Shown here: positions 46,384-58,078 of the stretch, one piece after another
Numbering within the stretch: position 1 is the first letter of the stretch
Layout of the letters: every line of letters begins with the position of its first letter
DNA from: Lactifluus volemus
Lineage: Eukaryota; Basidiomycota; Agaricomycetes; Russulales; Russulaceae
Direction of reading: 5' to 3'
DNA length: 64,000 bases
NCBI GenBank assembly: GCA_022376515.1
Contig: WTXI01000063.1
Span: 124,001 to 188,000 of the forward strand
The notes under the pieces: generated by a model
The model's input: only the letters and a program-made list of their open reading frames with translations
Databases searched by the model: none
What the model was told of the DNA's origin: nothing
Translations under genes and position numbers: made by a program

Positions 46384-48499
46384 ATGGCAAGTGGTCAGAA
46401 TGACTGGATAATTCAAGATAGCGAAGAGGAAGACCAATGTAGCCCACAACTTGATGCCCGTCGTCCTGTCAGACCTGTCTCTCCAATTCTTCCAGGTACG
46501 CACCCTTCTAGCTACTGGTAGGGTTGGCCTCGTGCCAGTGACATGCCTTTCCCTCATGTCACTATCAGAAGCTTTTATCTCTAGCATAAATGCATTCACG
46601 TCGATAACTGCTGAGAAAACCTCTCACATTTCGTCGCTTGAAACAGTTCCCGTGGCTCCCACAACAATCTCATCTTTCCCGCCTCCCCCTCAGGCCGATT
46701 TTTCTACAATCTCAGAATCCTCGAGTAAAAGAGGCTCTAGGCCACGCCCCAGACCGATATTCAATCGCTCTGGTATTGGCACAGCTGCCGTGAACACTTC
46801 CACAAGCGACTCTATTCTTTCCCACACACCGACACTTAACTACTCGGAACAACGTGCAGTTGCAGCTCATTCTGATCCACCTGGGATCATAAACGCTAGG
46901 GAAGTAACTGTCCCCGATTTAGACATCTTCTCCCAGGACATTGCCGAGCGTGCCAAGATGCGTACTCGCAAAGCCGCCAAGCAGTCCACGCAGTACTCGG
47001 AAGATGTTATTGACGTTACTGATGACGACCTTCCCATAACTCCTGCTAAAAATCCGAGAGAAAGACCGAAACCTCGTTTAGTGAAAAGGGTCAATCCGGC
47101 TAGGAACAACCCGCAACCACCCTCTGACCCTCTGACAGTCCCTGCGCCCAGCTCAAGCCCGCTGTTGCCTGCTTCCGATCCGTTTCCTACAAGCGTAGCA
47201 GTCAACTCAACTCCTCCCCTTGATAACACTAGTTCTCCACTTCAGGGGAGTCATGTAGATCGAAGGAAGCGTAAACGCCCCAATCGTCTCCAGACGCCGA
47301 CAGATGACCTTGCTGATCTGAATCGTTCCCCCACCGCACAAGCCAGGATGGCATCACCTCTACCAAATCCCCCGCCACCTCCTACGGGAGGTTCTTACGA
47401 TGCATCTAGCATGGACTTGCATGAGAATCTGAACTCGCACAAAAACGATATTGAGGACGAACGGTTGATGAAGAAGTCAAGCAAGAAGCCCAAGGGTTCG
47501 AAAGCCGCAGAGAGGAGTGACGATATCGCAAGTCCTCGGCCAGAGAGAAGGGGGACCGGTAAACTCAGGAAGAAGTCCGTCGTAGAGGTTGTTATCATGT
47601 CGCCGCGCAAGAAGACGGGTAAAAGGATGAAGGCAGGCAGGATGGACGACAGCGAGCCGGATAACAATGGCCATGAATCTAGGAATGATGCTCTGGCTGT
47701 GTCTTCCTTCCCTGTAGGACGGCCTGTGCAGCCTGTTGAGGATGAGGATGCATACGAGTTTCCTCAACGGACGTCTGATGGAGACGACGAACTGATACTT
47801 GCCCCAAAGAGGAAGCCGACAAAGACTCACAACGGGAAGCGAAAGGCACAAGGCGAAGACAATAGCAATATGGTGGACATTGGGTCTAGTTCCAATCAGG
47901 TCGCCGCAGGTGAGGAGGAACAAGAAGAATCTAGGAGAGATCGACACCAAACCGAACTTACTTCTGGGTACCGCCTGGTCGAACCTAAGACTCCTGCGCC
48001 TCTCAAAGTATGCTTGGCTATAAATTTTGTAGTCCACATCACTGATAGCACCTAGGAGAATATACAGCCCAATACTTCCGCTCAGGACGATGATCGACCG
48101 AAACTGAGCCCTACGAGAGAAATGGTCGCACCGAAAAAATTGCGTTACACTCTCAGCAAACTGGACCACAAGACCCCCATGCGGGAGCTGATCAGGCGTG
48201 CCGCTTCACATCCCAGCGCACCGTTTTCGGTTTCCTCTTCTCCAATCGCGTCTCCCTTCGCCAAGACGACCAAATCGGCGCTTCGTCGCATCGCGCCGCT
48301 TCATGTTACCCGGCGTACGCCACCGCCACCGCCACCACGACCCCCGCCGCCAAAGAAGAGCAAGAAGATGCTCGAGTTGGAGGAAAAGTGGGAGATGGAG
48401 CTGGAGGATGAGGTGGAAGGGTGGTGGGTGCTGACCGATGAGGAGAGGCAAGACTGGAGAAGGGCGAAGAGGGACAAAGAGTTGGGTTGCGTCGATTAG
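46384..48499 (+). CDS. nuclear-type basic disordered protein with conserved C-terminus
   Basis: Exons 46384-46494, 46562-48007 and 48056-48499, about 665 residues. It starts MASGQNDWIIQDSEEEDQ. The long middle is disordered and highly charged, with nuclear-localisation-like clusters (RRKRKRP, KKSSKKPKGSK, SPRKKTGKRMKAGR, PKRKPTK). The C-terminal 110 residues look folded or conserved: TPMRELIRRAASHPSAP, SALRRIAPLHVTRRTP, a Pro run, KKMLELEEKWEMELEDEVEG and WWVLTDEERQDWRRAKRDKE. The frame is clean throughout, which is notable among its frame-broken neighbours. Chromatin or kinetochore roles would fit the composition, but I do not recognise a named family. Confidence 0.75.
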
Positions 48500-48676
48500 C
48501 CTCCTGGCTTGTGTATTCGTGCGAGACGTTTTGTATTGACTTCAGTGCAACGGAAAGAAGAGACAGAGGGTCGATAGACCTGGCCGCTTCCTGTCTCCGA
48601 GTCGTCTACAGACACGTTCTTCGACTCATTCTTACAGGGCATGATGAACCGTGGCGGTGTTTGCCTTACTTGCATA

Positions 48677-49675
48677 GTACATGCCTAGATCACTCGATGG
48701 TGAAGAACCTCAGGCTACCGCGTAGATCTCGAGTTGCACCATCTGGTCAACTGCGAAGTTGTCGTCCGAGTCACGAAGAGCTTACGGCCACAGTAACTGA
48801 GGACAACGTGTCGGGAATACACCCCTGTCACATCGGAATTCGGAATGTTGCTTGCAAGGTCTCACCAGAGGGCTGAGCGATGCTACCCAAGTTTCTCCCC
48901 CATAATATCCTTGACAAGGTTTGGGAAGCATCAATTACCGATTGCCAATGTGTGGCCGGGAGACCGAGACCAGTTCGCATTCGCATAAACCAGATGCGAA
49001 CCCACTACTTTTCGATCAGACTTGAAGGAGCTTAGCATGAACGTCACAAATAATTCCGAGCCACCTTGCCAGTGTGTGCATCGGCTGCTGTGCCCCTCGA
49101 GGCGCCTCATGGGCGCTAATCGGGCACACGTGATCACCCGTAAGTAAGTTAATGGAAAATGATTCGGGCTTTGCGGTGAAGCAAACGATATTCCTAAGAC
49201 CAATTCACAGATCACCACCTATGAGATATGACGACCTATCATGAACCATATAGTCAGACTAAGACTAATCAGAGCGGCCGCTTGTTCGCGCGGCAGACTT
49301 GGTCTAGAGCTTCCAGCACCTGCGTGCGTTGGTCACGGATCGTCAAACGGTCAAAGATCAAAAGCTGGTTGAACGTACAGTATTTCATAGTCCTCTTTTA
49401 TTTGATGTTCTTTACCCCCATAGCCGACATTGCAACCGCCCTGATAAGAACATGAACTATTATCCCGTTTTTCAAATGGCAAAAAATCCCAAGGGCGGAG
49501 GTGGGATGATAGCAGGTGCCCACATACCAAAGGAATGCCGGGCTTTCCAGGAATTTTGATCCCGTGAGCCACAGCAGCTGCATGATAGAGCTCTTGACCC
49601 GCACACTCAAACCCGCCTTTGACCGGCTGCCTGCCTAGGGTATGCGTCCATGCGAAGTTGGGACGAACTCCATAC
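48677..49675. repeat. segmental duplication, copy A
   Basis: About 1 kb that is repeated at 53149-54090 with roughly 90 percent identity by eye and several small indels. The right end stops inside the DM9 gene of the other copy. The segment therefore carries only the 3' part of that gene. Confidence 0.9.
49351..49675 (-). pseudogene. truncated DM9-repeat gene copy
   Basis: The 3' half of a DM9/DUF3421 gene on the minus strand. It keeps the GRQPVKGGFECAGQELYHAA block, an 87-bp intron-like stretch, and GGCNVGYGGKEHQIKEDYEI followed by LYVQPAF. The first half of the gene, present in the copy at 53781-54439, is missing: similarity stops at 49675. One C is also missing from a CCCC run near 49635 relative to the intact copy, which breaks the frame before GRQPVKGG. 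There is no start codon in a suitable place. It is a duplication remnant. Confidence 0.8.
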
Positions 49676-50303
49676 ACGCTCAATCAAACTGTACGCAAAA
49701 TTGGAGCGTAGACGAATTTTATGTACATGGTGCTGCTTTCGCGAGTGGGGAACTCAAAGTTTTGAATTTGTGCAAACTGTCACGTGTTATGTACTTCCCA
49801 CGTGCACTTTTCATTAGAACCGTCTATCATAACACCGTTTCAACCTCGATTTTTGCCGTGTTCAGTATCATATCCGGGGTTAACGCCGCGAGCTCATCTA
49901 TCAGTGCGGACAAGAATGTTCCTGGCCCGCGTACTTCTTCCTTGCGAGCGAGAGACAATATCGGGCGCAAGACTCCATACGTGATCTTCGAGAGAGCAGG
50001 CACTGCTTAGAGGCACAGCATAAATACATTGATTTTCAAGAAAGCACTCTCAAGCAGCTCCAGCGACGTCGCATTCCTGTCATATATGTGTGCAGAACCG
50101 GGAGGGGACCACAACAAACCACCGCGGCACCGCCCCAAACACGCAACACGTTCATCTCCTCCCCCTAAACTCAGCAACACAAACACCACCCAGTGCTCTT
50201 CAGCGCCATAATACATGCACCCCCCAACCAGCCGAGGCACAGCCTGACAACCTTGTTTTGTTCGTACTGTAATTGGCCACCGACTTCTTCTCTCACCGCT
50301 GCC
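49676..50303. other. intergenic before the nuclease-fold/kinase gene
   Basis: Unique sequence between the end of duplication A and the kinase gene start. No supported gene. Confidence 0.4.
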
Positions 50304-52239
50304 ATGTCCAAATTGCACGACTTTCTAGTAGAACATGCAAAGTTCCCATTCCCTGCTCTTAATGACCACTTATCTTCAAGTACTACTGATATATCCACAT
50401 TCGAGGCCGATTTTCTCGAAAAAAAAAACCCAGAGTGGAAAGCCAAGCTTGCTGTGCGAGACGATACTCTTGTTCAGAAGCTTTGTGATACTCTGGAGGG
50501 TATCCTTGGGGATGCCCCTTTAGTAGAGTCCGGCAAAGATTATCTCCTGGAGAGTTTTTCGCCTAGAATTCAATTCGATAGGCGTGGCCGAGAAGACGAG
50601 GATTGGTCCACGAATTCAAGTGAAGCTCATGTAAGTGTTTTTGGATGTTCATTATTCAAAACCGAGCTGACCCTGCGGCAGAGTCGGAGGTTGCTAGACA
50701 GGGGGTTCTTCCCCGCCGCAAGCAAATGTTTTTGGGAATACGATCGATCTGTCTTCAAAACGACTGAAGAACATTTGGCCGAAGGCGCGGGCTCCAAGGT
50801 TGACTACGTTGCACGGGTGAACGATGAAATTATGGGACTCTGTGAAGCTAAATCACCATCAGTTATGGAGAATGCCTGCGATTCGTTACCGCTACACGGC
50901 ATCGAGTTGAAATGGGTTCATGGACAACCTCTGGTGCCGAGAATTCTCGCAAAGGTGAGTACGCTCTTCCCGTTAATTACGGCACTCGTTTTAAGGAGAA
51001 ATGTGTAGGCCGCACTGTATATGGGTCTGAGAAAGACGCAATGGCTTTTTCTTACCTGTTTCAACTACTGGATTGTATGCCGTCTTGTGAGGGATGACTC
51101 CAACCCCTATCTTGTGTACTCGCCAAGGATCAGCATCCGAGAGTCATCTGAGCCTTTTCGAGCGTTCCTTGGTGCCATCTTATCACCGCCAAAGGTGTGC
51201 CCGTCGAGCCTAGCGCATACAATCCAGATATCGTCCTCGATACTATCGCGGAAGAAAATGACGGCCCTTTACTCGAAGATGACATTGATGATGGTTCAGG
51301 AGAGTATCAGGGTAGCTCGGGGAGAGGGCCAATGACCCGTAGCCGTGCCCGCAATAATCGTGGGAACACCGAGTCCGAGTTATTGGTTCATACATTCTTT
51401 GGCCGATATCGATCACTTGGCTCATTCACCCACCTTCAGGTTACTTCGTCTTCTCCGAATTGTCTGAAGACCTCCAAGTTTGGACACGTCTCTATACCAC
51501 ATCGAATAACTCGCTCGCCATTCCGCCGTGCGCTAGGAACGATAAACCACACCTATGGTTTACCCGTTTTATAGCATCGGGATCGACTGGCGCCGTCTGG
51601 CAATGTCGTTTTGATACCTGCCATGAATCATTTGCTGCCAAGATCGTTGAGGTGTTGCGCCCCTCTGACACACAGAAGCGACAACGGCTCCGTAACGAGT
51701 TTAAAATCTACCTTATCTTGGAAGAGGCATATCAATCTGGGCGACTACACGATCGCATCGCTCCACGTTGCTATGGGGCATTTGTGGGTAGATACTTGGA
51801 CGTTCTCGTCCTTGAATTATGCGACAGCATCATGAATTCGTGGGACGACCTAAGCGACTCAGAGCGGTACGCAGCGGAAATTATGTCGAATAATTGTTCT
51901 TACATTGACGATACACGATTTCCTGCAGATCCAAAGTATACAAGTTGGTACAAGACCTCCACCGTATTGGAATAGCCCATGAAGACCTCGAACCCCGGAA
52001 TATAGTACGTACCCATGGAGGTGGGTTCCTTCTCATCGATTTTTCAGAGAGTAGGAAGCATGTCTGTAAGGAAATCAGTAGATCATATGGAACACTTGGC
52101 TCTATCAGTAGCTAACACCGAAATAGGTCGGCGTACCCCTCGCTCCGGATCAAGATCAGAAGTGTTATGAACTGCAAAGATTGCGAAAATTGTTATGGAA
52201 ACGGCAGCCTCTTCAAGCTAAAGGTGTAAATCTTGGGTG
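50304..52239 (+). CDS. fusion of a restriction-fold-like domain and a protein kinase-like domain
   Basis: Exon 1 is 50304-50630 (MSKLHDFLVEHAKFPFPALN), exon 2 is 50682-50954 and exon 3 starts at 51009. The N-terminal half has a conserved block with VDYVARVNDEIMGLCEAKSP. Its E-x-K after a D resembles the core of PD-(D/E)XK nuclease folds. LVPRILAKAALYMGLRKTQW and FNYWIVCRLV follow. An acidic linker (DGPLLEDDIDDGS) leads into a kinase-like half: FIASGSTGAVWQCRF (P-loop), SFAAKIVEVLR (Lys), GIAHEDLEPRNIV (catalytic loop, HED in place of HRD) and LLIDFSES (DFS instead of DFG). The frame shifts by one base near 51197 and near 51460. The stop is TGA 52237-52239. The family is expanded in Agaricomycetes and its function is unknown. 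DFS raises doubt about catalysis. Confidence 0.75.
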
Positions 52240-52753
52240 AAAGAGACCGATTCATTGCATCGAGGATACTTCAAGTCACTCTTTCGACATCGATAGTCGC
52301 GTTCCCTGTTAAGGACAGGAAATTTGGAGGGAATTTCACCGATCACCACCTGTCCTCGCTCCACTCATTTATCCCCCACAACACTGATCAGGTGTTACGA
52401 AACATCACATTTCGCATTGCTCGCCCTTTGTTGCGCCCGCGCGGTGTATGTCACGCCGTTCCCAGCGCATGTAATTGTTTCCCAATGTTTAGCACACTGT
52501 GCGAAACTGTAAGCCCGGACACTAGACTACATGGATTTTTTACATGCACGAATTGAGCTTGACTCGACAATCGTTCATACTTCCTGTACACGCAAATTCT
52601 CTGTATCATGCATGGAAATAAGTAACTCTTCGGATTCTCAATCTCGGCTCATGTCGTAAATTTCGGAAATGGCATTATTACATATTATAATGATAAAATT
52701 TGATATAATGACACATCGCCCTCATAATCATTATAACGAGCCCAGCCCAGACT
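52240..52753. other. intergenic after the kinase gene
   Basis: AT-rich around 52660-52740. No gene was seen. Confidence 0.4.
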
Positions 52754-53150
52754 TTGATGTCTCGGGGTGCTCGCACCTCTGCCTTCTATTTACGACACGA
52801 TGCACACATTCTCATACTGACGGGTTTCGGTGGTGTCTTTGTGCTGCACATGTAGTTTGTATCGAGGCGTGAACAATACGGAAGACAAGAAAGATGCTGT
52901 CACGTTGTCGCGCTTCATCTAGTGAAATGATGCCCAAGGATTGTGCCAGGGGCGGCGACATGGCTAGACGCCGCCACTAGCGAGACACCTACGGTACTAA
53001 CAAATAGAATTCTTAACTAATTTGTTCGGCGCGGGGAAATTCCAATTCCCAAAATCCGCCATTGATAGGTCGGGTAAAATTTGGCAGTGACGTGGATTGG
53101 AGCTCCTGTTACGACCGCTGGGTCGAGTGGTGGAGAAACGGGGTACCAGT
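52754..53150. repeat. segmental repeat B, copy 1
   Basis: About 397 bp repeated in the same orientation at 54652-55056, about 93 percent identical by eye. Copy 2 has an extra 10 bp. It abuts duplication A' at 53149. Confidence 0.9.
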
Positions 53151-54090
53151 ACACGCCCAGATCACTCGATGGTGAATTGGCAGCTGCCGCATAGATCTCG
53201 AGTTGCACCATCTGGTCAACTGCGAAGTTGTCGTCGCGAAGCGCTTACGGCCTCAGTATTACACCCCTGTCACGTCGGGATTCGGAATGTCGCTTGCAAG
53301 GTCTCACCAGAGGGCTGAGCGATGCTACCCAAGTTTCTCCCCCATAACATCCTTGACAAGGTTTGGGAAGCATCAATTCAATTACCGGGAGACCGAGACC
53401 AGTTCGCATTCGCATAAGCCATGGATCGTCGATGCGAACCCACTACTTTTCGATCCGACTTGAAGGAGCTTAGCATGAACGTCACGAATAATTCTGACCA
53501 CCTTGCCAGTGCGTGCATCGCCTGCTGTACCCCTCGAGGCGACCGTGACCCCAATTGGTACAGAGCCTTCAATTGGGCACACGTAATCACCCGTAAGTAA
53601 TTCGGGCTTTGCGGTGAAGCAAACAATATTCCTAAGACCAATTCACGGATCATCACCTATGAGATATGACGACCTATCATGAACCATATAGTCAGACCAA
53701 GACTAATCAGAGCGATCGCTTGTTCGCGCAGCAGTTTTCGTCTAGAGCTTCCAGCACCTGCGTGCGTTGGTCACGGATTGTCAAAGACTAAATGCTGGTT
53801 GAACGTACAGTATTTCATAGTCCTCTTTTATTTGATGTTCTTTACCCCCATAGCCGACATTGCAACCGCCCTGAAAAGAACATGAACTATTATCCCGTTT
53901 TTCAAATGGCAAAAAATCCCAAGGTGGGATGACCCACATACCAAATGAATGCCGGTCTTTCCAGGAATTTTAATCCCGTGAACCACAGCAGCTGCATGAT
54001 AGAGCTCTTGACCCGCACACTCAAACCCGCCTTTGACCGGCTGCCTGCCTAGGGGTATGCGTCCATGCGAAGTTGGGACGAACTCCATAC
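53149..54090. repeat. segmental duplication, copy A'
   Basis: Partner of 48677-49675, in the same orientation. It contains the 3' part of the intact DM9 gene and a flank with no supported gene. Confidence 0.9.
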
Positions 54091-54439
54091 GGTCCCGCAT
54101 GAAGGGGAGCAAATCGTATCTGCCGTGGTGTGCATACTCGTGACCTCCGTACGGCACACGACAGGCCGAGGGCGGCTCGAGGTGCGGTCCAATCTTGCAC
54201 GGGTGCACGGAAGATTGCATAAACGCCGAGCCCATGAACACGGGTGAATGACTGTCGGCATCCATGAATGGGGGTGGGCCAGTCTTGTCCAGGTCCGGGA
54301 AGTCGAGGGTCCCAGTGCTTAGGGGGATGCGGTACTCTTGCGCATCCCACGAACGTGAACTACCGCTGCTGCTGTTGCTCTCACCCTTCTCTAATATACT
54401 AAATGCGTGTTTCGTCTTTGATTGAGCTTGATCGTGCAT
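53781..54439 (-). CDS. DM9-repeat (DUF3421) protein, intact copy
   Basis: ATG 54439 (MHDQAQSKTKHAFSILEK) to TGA 53783-53781, with one intron (about 53955-53880, GT..CAG). The first 60 residues are Ser-rich and charged. Two DM9-type units follow. The first is CKIGPHL with VPYGGHEYAHHGRYDLLPF. The second is MEFVPTSHGRIPLGRQPVKG, GQELYHAAAVVHGIKIPGKT, GIHLGGCNVGYGGKEHQ and YEILYVQPAF. DM9 proteins in animals and some fungi bind mannose-type glycans. There is no signal peptide, so this one may be cytosolic. A partial second copy lies 4.4 kb upstream, so the gene sits in a duplicated block. Confidence 0.8.
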
Positions 54440-54651
54440 GATGATGAAGAGTTGGATGATGAATCGAGGACCTGGCGGGCGACGGTTCAGGGGAATAACG
54501 CGTCGTCAAGAGGACAAGGATGACGCCTCGTCAGTAGAGCCTTGGGGTAGATGACATTGATGCGAGGATCCATACAGTATATACTATAAGGTTGGGGCCC
54601 CCGCGATCTGGGTCACGTGGTTCGCCTTCTCCATCCGTCTGAGACGACTCT

Positions 54652-55056
54652 TGATGTCTCCGGGTGCTCGCACCTCTGCCTTCTATTTACAACACGATGC
54701 ACACATTCTCATACTGACGGGTTTCGGTGGTGTCTTTGTGCTGCACATGTAGTTTGTATCGAAGCGTGAACAATACGGAAGACAAGAAAGATGCTGTCAC
54801 GTTGTCGCACTTTATCTAGTAAAATGATGCCCAAGGATTGTGCCAGTGGCGGCGACATGGTTAGACGCCGCCCTAGCGAGACACCTACGGTACTAACAAA
54901 TAGAAGCCTTAAACAATCTGTTCGGTGCGGGGAAATTCCAATTCCCAAAATCCGCCATTGATTTGAGGCGGAAGGTCGGGTAAAATTTGGCAGTGACGTG
55001 GATTGGAGCTCCTGTTACGACAGCTGGGTCGATTGGTAGAGAAACGGGGTACCAGT
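54652..55056. repeat. segmental repeat B, copy 2
   Basis: Partner of 52754-53150. Together with A', the order B-A'-DM9 gene-B suggests an array of a larger unit, most of it lost. Confidence 0.9.
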
Positions 55057-55707
55057 GACATTTTGACAATAGGTCGACCCGCGCCCGGATCAATAATGAT
55101 TCGACCTGGTAGAGTCATTATTGATCCGGGCGCGGGTCCACCATAGTGCAATTGACTTGCGATAGTGACCCACGGGTGGTGAGACACTTTGGATAGGAAC
55201 CGCAGCTCGAATTGCTAGTCGTTCGCCATTGTAAAGGCCGAGTCTAGGCAAGGCGTGTTCCTTCGGGCACGAGAAAATCCCACGTCCCAACTAGGCTCTC
55301 AAAGATACTAGTAGCCCAGTCAACAAATTTTGGCATTCCAACCCCGTCTGATTTAAGCCCTCACCTGATTAAAATGTGCTGGCCCGTCTGGATGTTGTAC
55401 GGTCCTCCGCAAGACCCGAGACATTTGACAGCTCAGTGTAGTGAAAGTGGCTACCCCTTTCCTACGACTGGGCTTGAAGAGTGATCCTTCACAAAGCTCA
55501 CGACGTGGCTGACTTGCAATGAGACATGGTCATGACAACCTGAGCTAGGTAGATTACACCACGGGCCGCTTGCTATCAAGAGGTAAAGGTGGTCTGGACA
55601 TTCAATTGTCTTTGGATCAATTAGTTAGTACATTGTCCATGCAGTACGCGGAAGTTTTAAATGGGTTAATTCCGAATTTGCAGAGAAAAGTTCCACACAG
55701 CCCGCTA
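55057..55707. other. intergenic with hairpin
   Basis: Between repeat B and the stop of the oxidase gene. It contains the perfect inverted repeat noted separately. No gene. Confidence 0.4.
55076..55138. repeat. perfect 24-bp inverted repeat with 15-bp loop
   Basis: Arm 55076-55099 begins GACCCGCGCCCGGATC, and 55115-55138 is its exact reverse complement, with loop TTCGACCTGGTAGAG. It lies 20 bp past the end of repeat B copy 2. Confidence 0.92.
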
Positions 55708-57539
55708 CTAGGCCTGGTGGCTATGCTGTACATGTTGGGAATGTTCCAGGCTTGTGAGATAATGCGATGGAAACCACGGCGGTATCTCCCATTCTTGGCC
55801 TGTAATCTTGGATGCGATCATCCGCGCCACGATGTCCGCGCTGAAGTCTCTGGTCATCGTTGTTAACAGGGAGAGGAGAGGAGAGAGCACGAACCAGCCA
55901 AAAGCACGCGGCATGCCGTGACCTGAGAACCCAGCGGCGACGTACTGGCCCTCTAATGGTACACCCCCAAGTTCGAATTTGTCCAGTACGGGCCCAACCT
56001 ATGGTCAAGGAGATGCAGCTAAGCGAGGATCCAGAATACCAAACAGGGACGCACAAACGGATCTCCAAGTTTGGTATAGCCCATGATGCCTGTCTGGTCG
56101 AGAATGAGAAAAGAAAAAGGAATGACTACCACTGGCAAGTACTTATAAGGACGTACCCATTCCATCTCCGGCTCTGCGCCTTTCTCAAATTTCCCGGGGA
56201 ACACCTCCGGAAGGAACTCCCTCAGCCGTCTCCCAACGGCTGGGTCCACAATAGAATCGTCAGTCGTAGCACCATGAAAACTGCCTTCGGTATGGCGCGC
56301 GCCACCGAGGATGACAAGCGGGTGCTCCTTGGGCGCTGAACCGGGACGTACAAACCAGTACTCCAACTGGTAATTGGCCGTAAAAGCAGACAACGTGAGC
56401 TCGCGTGCTGGTACCGCAGCGCGGATTGCGATGGCCTGCCCGCGGGTTGGTACGATGGCGGTGCGACCAGAGAATTGCGGGAGTAGAGCGGGTGTATATG
56501 CGTTCGTCGCATATACAACATGCGTGCATCGCACCGAACCTCGAGGCGTCTCAACTTTCCATCGCCGCCCATCGCCGCCCTCCGTGACTGGTTCGACCAC
56601 CGACACTTGCGTGTGCGTGTGCAGCTTCAAGGAAACTGTGGGTGAGGCGTTCTGCGCGAGTTCGAACAAGTGGGTGACAAGCTTAAGAGGCCATATCGTA
56701 TTTCCCGGGATGCGTACCGCTGGATAGCGGGCTCCATATGTCTGCCGTAGCCATCTTGTGAGGGGACACAAATGGTGGAAGTGACCGACGTACCTCCTCG
56801 ACTTCGCTCTCGGTGAGCCACTCCACAGAGGACACGTTCATTCCTGCCGCCTTTGCGGCTTCGTACTCGTCGTATGCCTCCGCTTGCTCCTCCTTTGTAA
56901 AGAATAGCACTGTGCGTACCCCTTCGACTAGGTCAACCTCGTTCTCTATCCCATCACCCTTCACTATAGAGGCAATTGCATCGACGACGTGCGACTCTAT
57001 GTGCACAGCCTTGATAGCTTCAAAGATGCCCCATTCATCGACGTCTTTCTGGAAACCCAGAAAATTATGGGCCGTCAGGTGTCCACCATTGCGACCTGAA
57101 AGATGAGAACATGTCATAGGCGGTAATTTTAGGTGATGAAAAGTTACCTGTTGCGCCAGAGCCTGTGTGGTGAAGGAATATCAGCGTTCAGAAGAGAAAC
57201 ACATAGCAAGAGGTGCTAACAGAAATCCCGCGCCTCCAGAATAACGATGCTCAGCTTGCCCTGTGATGTATCGTCCCCAAACAACTTGGAAAGATGGTAC
57301 GCGACCGAAACGCCCGTAATACCCGACCCAATAATACAGATGTCCGCATCAACCGTGAGAGGACCGGTGCTACCTGCACGAGCGAGGCGGTTGACGCCAG
57401 GTGTGGCGTCGGTCCAAAAGGAGCGTGTAGGATTCGCCACTGGAAACGATGTTGATTCGGAAGGCAGCTCCGACATGGCCTCGAATTGGGCTTGGGATGG
57501 ATCATGCAAAATCGTCGGGGAAGTTGCAGAGACCCGCAT
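55708..57539 (-). CDS. FAD-dependent amine/amino acid oxidase (DAO family)
   Basis: Start ATG 57539, stop at 55708-55710. Exons join at about 57235, 57100, 56790, 56140 and 56080. The dinucleotide-binding fold is ICIIGSGITGVSVAYHLSKL (GxGxxG), ending in a typical ILEARDF. SGATGRNGGHLTAHNFLGFQ is the second FAD contact block of the DadA family. Later parts are GNTIWPLKLVTHLFELA, CTHVVYATNAYTPALLPQF, IVPTRGQAIAIRA, VILGGARH, VDPAVGRRLREFLPEVFP, and the final FAD loop GQYVAAGFSGHGMPRAFGW. These are flavoenzymes that oxidise glycine, sarcosine, proline or similar amines; the substrate cannot be read. The gene is complete. Confidence 0.88.
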
Positions 57540-58078
57540 GACAACAACCGTTATGTTGGTAGGTGTTCAGTACGTACAACGTTCTCTTCGAGACGCCTGA
57601 CCCCGACCTGTACCAAGACCCAGCATGTCTACCTTTCTCAGTCATGGTAGATCCTTCAGTCAATTCCAAAAATGTCATAGTGAACATGGAGCACGGAGAT
57701 ATCTGGGTTGTTGGATTTTTTTTGGGCAGTTTTGTGTTGCGACGTTATGTCAGTCTCAGATCTCTACATGGGGTATTGACCTCAGGCTACCTTGAGTACA
57801 CACAACAAGACGTACACCACAGACTGCCAGAATACTATTATACGACGTTTGCAATGGTTAGCCCAATACTGTAAAATCACACGCGTTGCATCCTTATGGT
57901 GCATCTAGTCGTAATAGTTGTAGCTACATACTCTGATTCGATTCAGCAATGCGGGTCAAAAGAGTGTGTGGCGCAGCCATTTTCGTGACTGCTATGCGCT
58001 CAAGCCATAGGTCACGTGGTGGTGTCGTTACCACCCTTGGACTCGAATTGTTACACCTTCTCTTACACATTACTAGTC
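57540..58078. other. intergenic, divergent promoters
   Basis: Between the oxidase start and the kinase start. No gene was seen. Confidence 0.45.
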
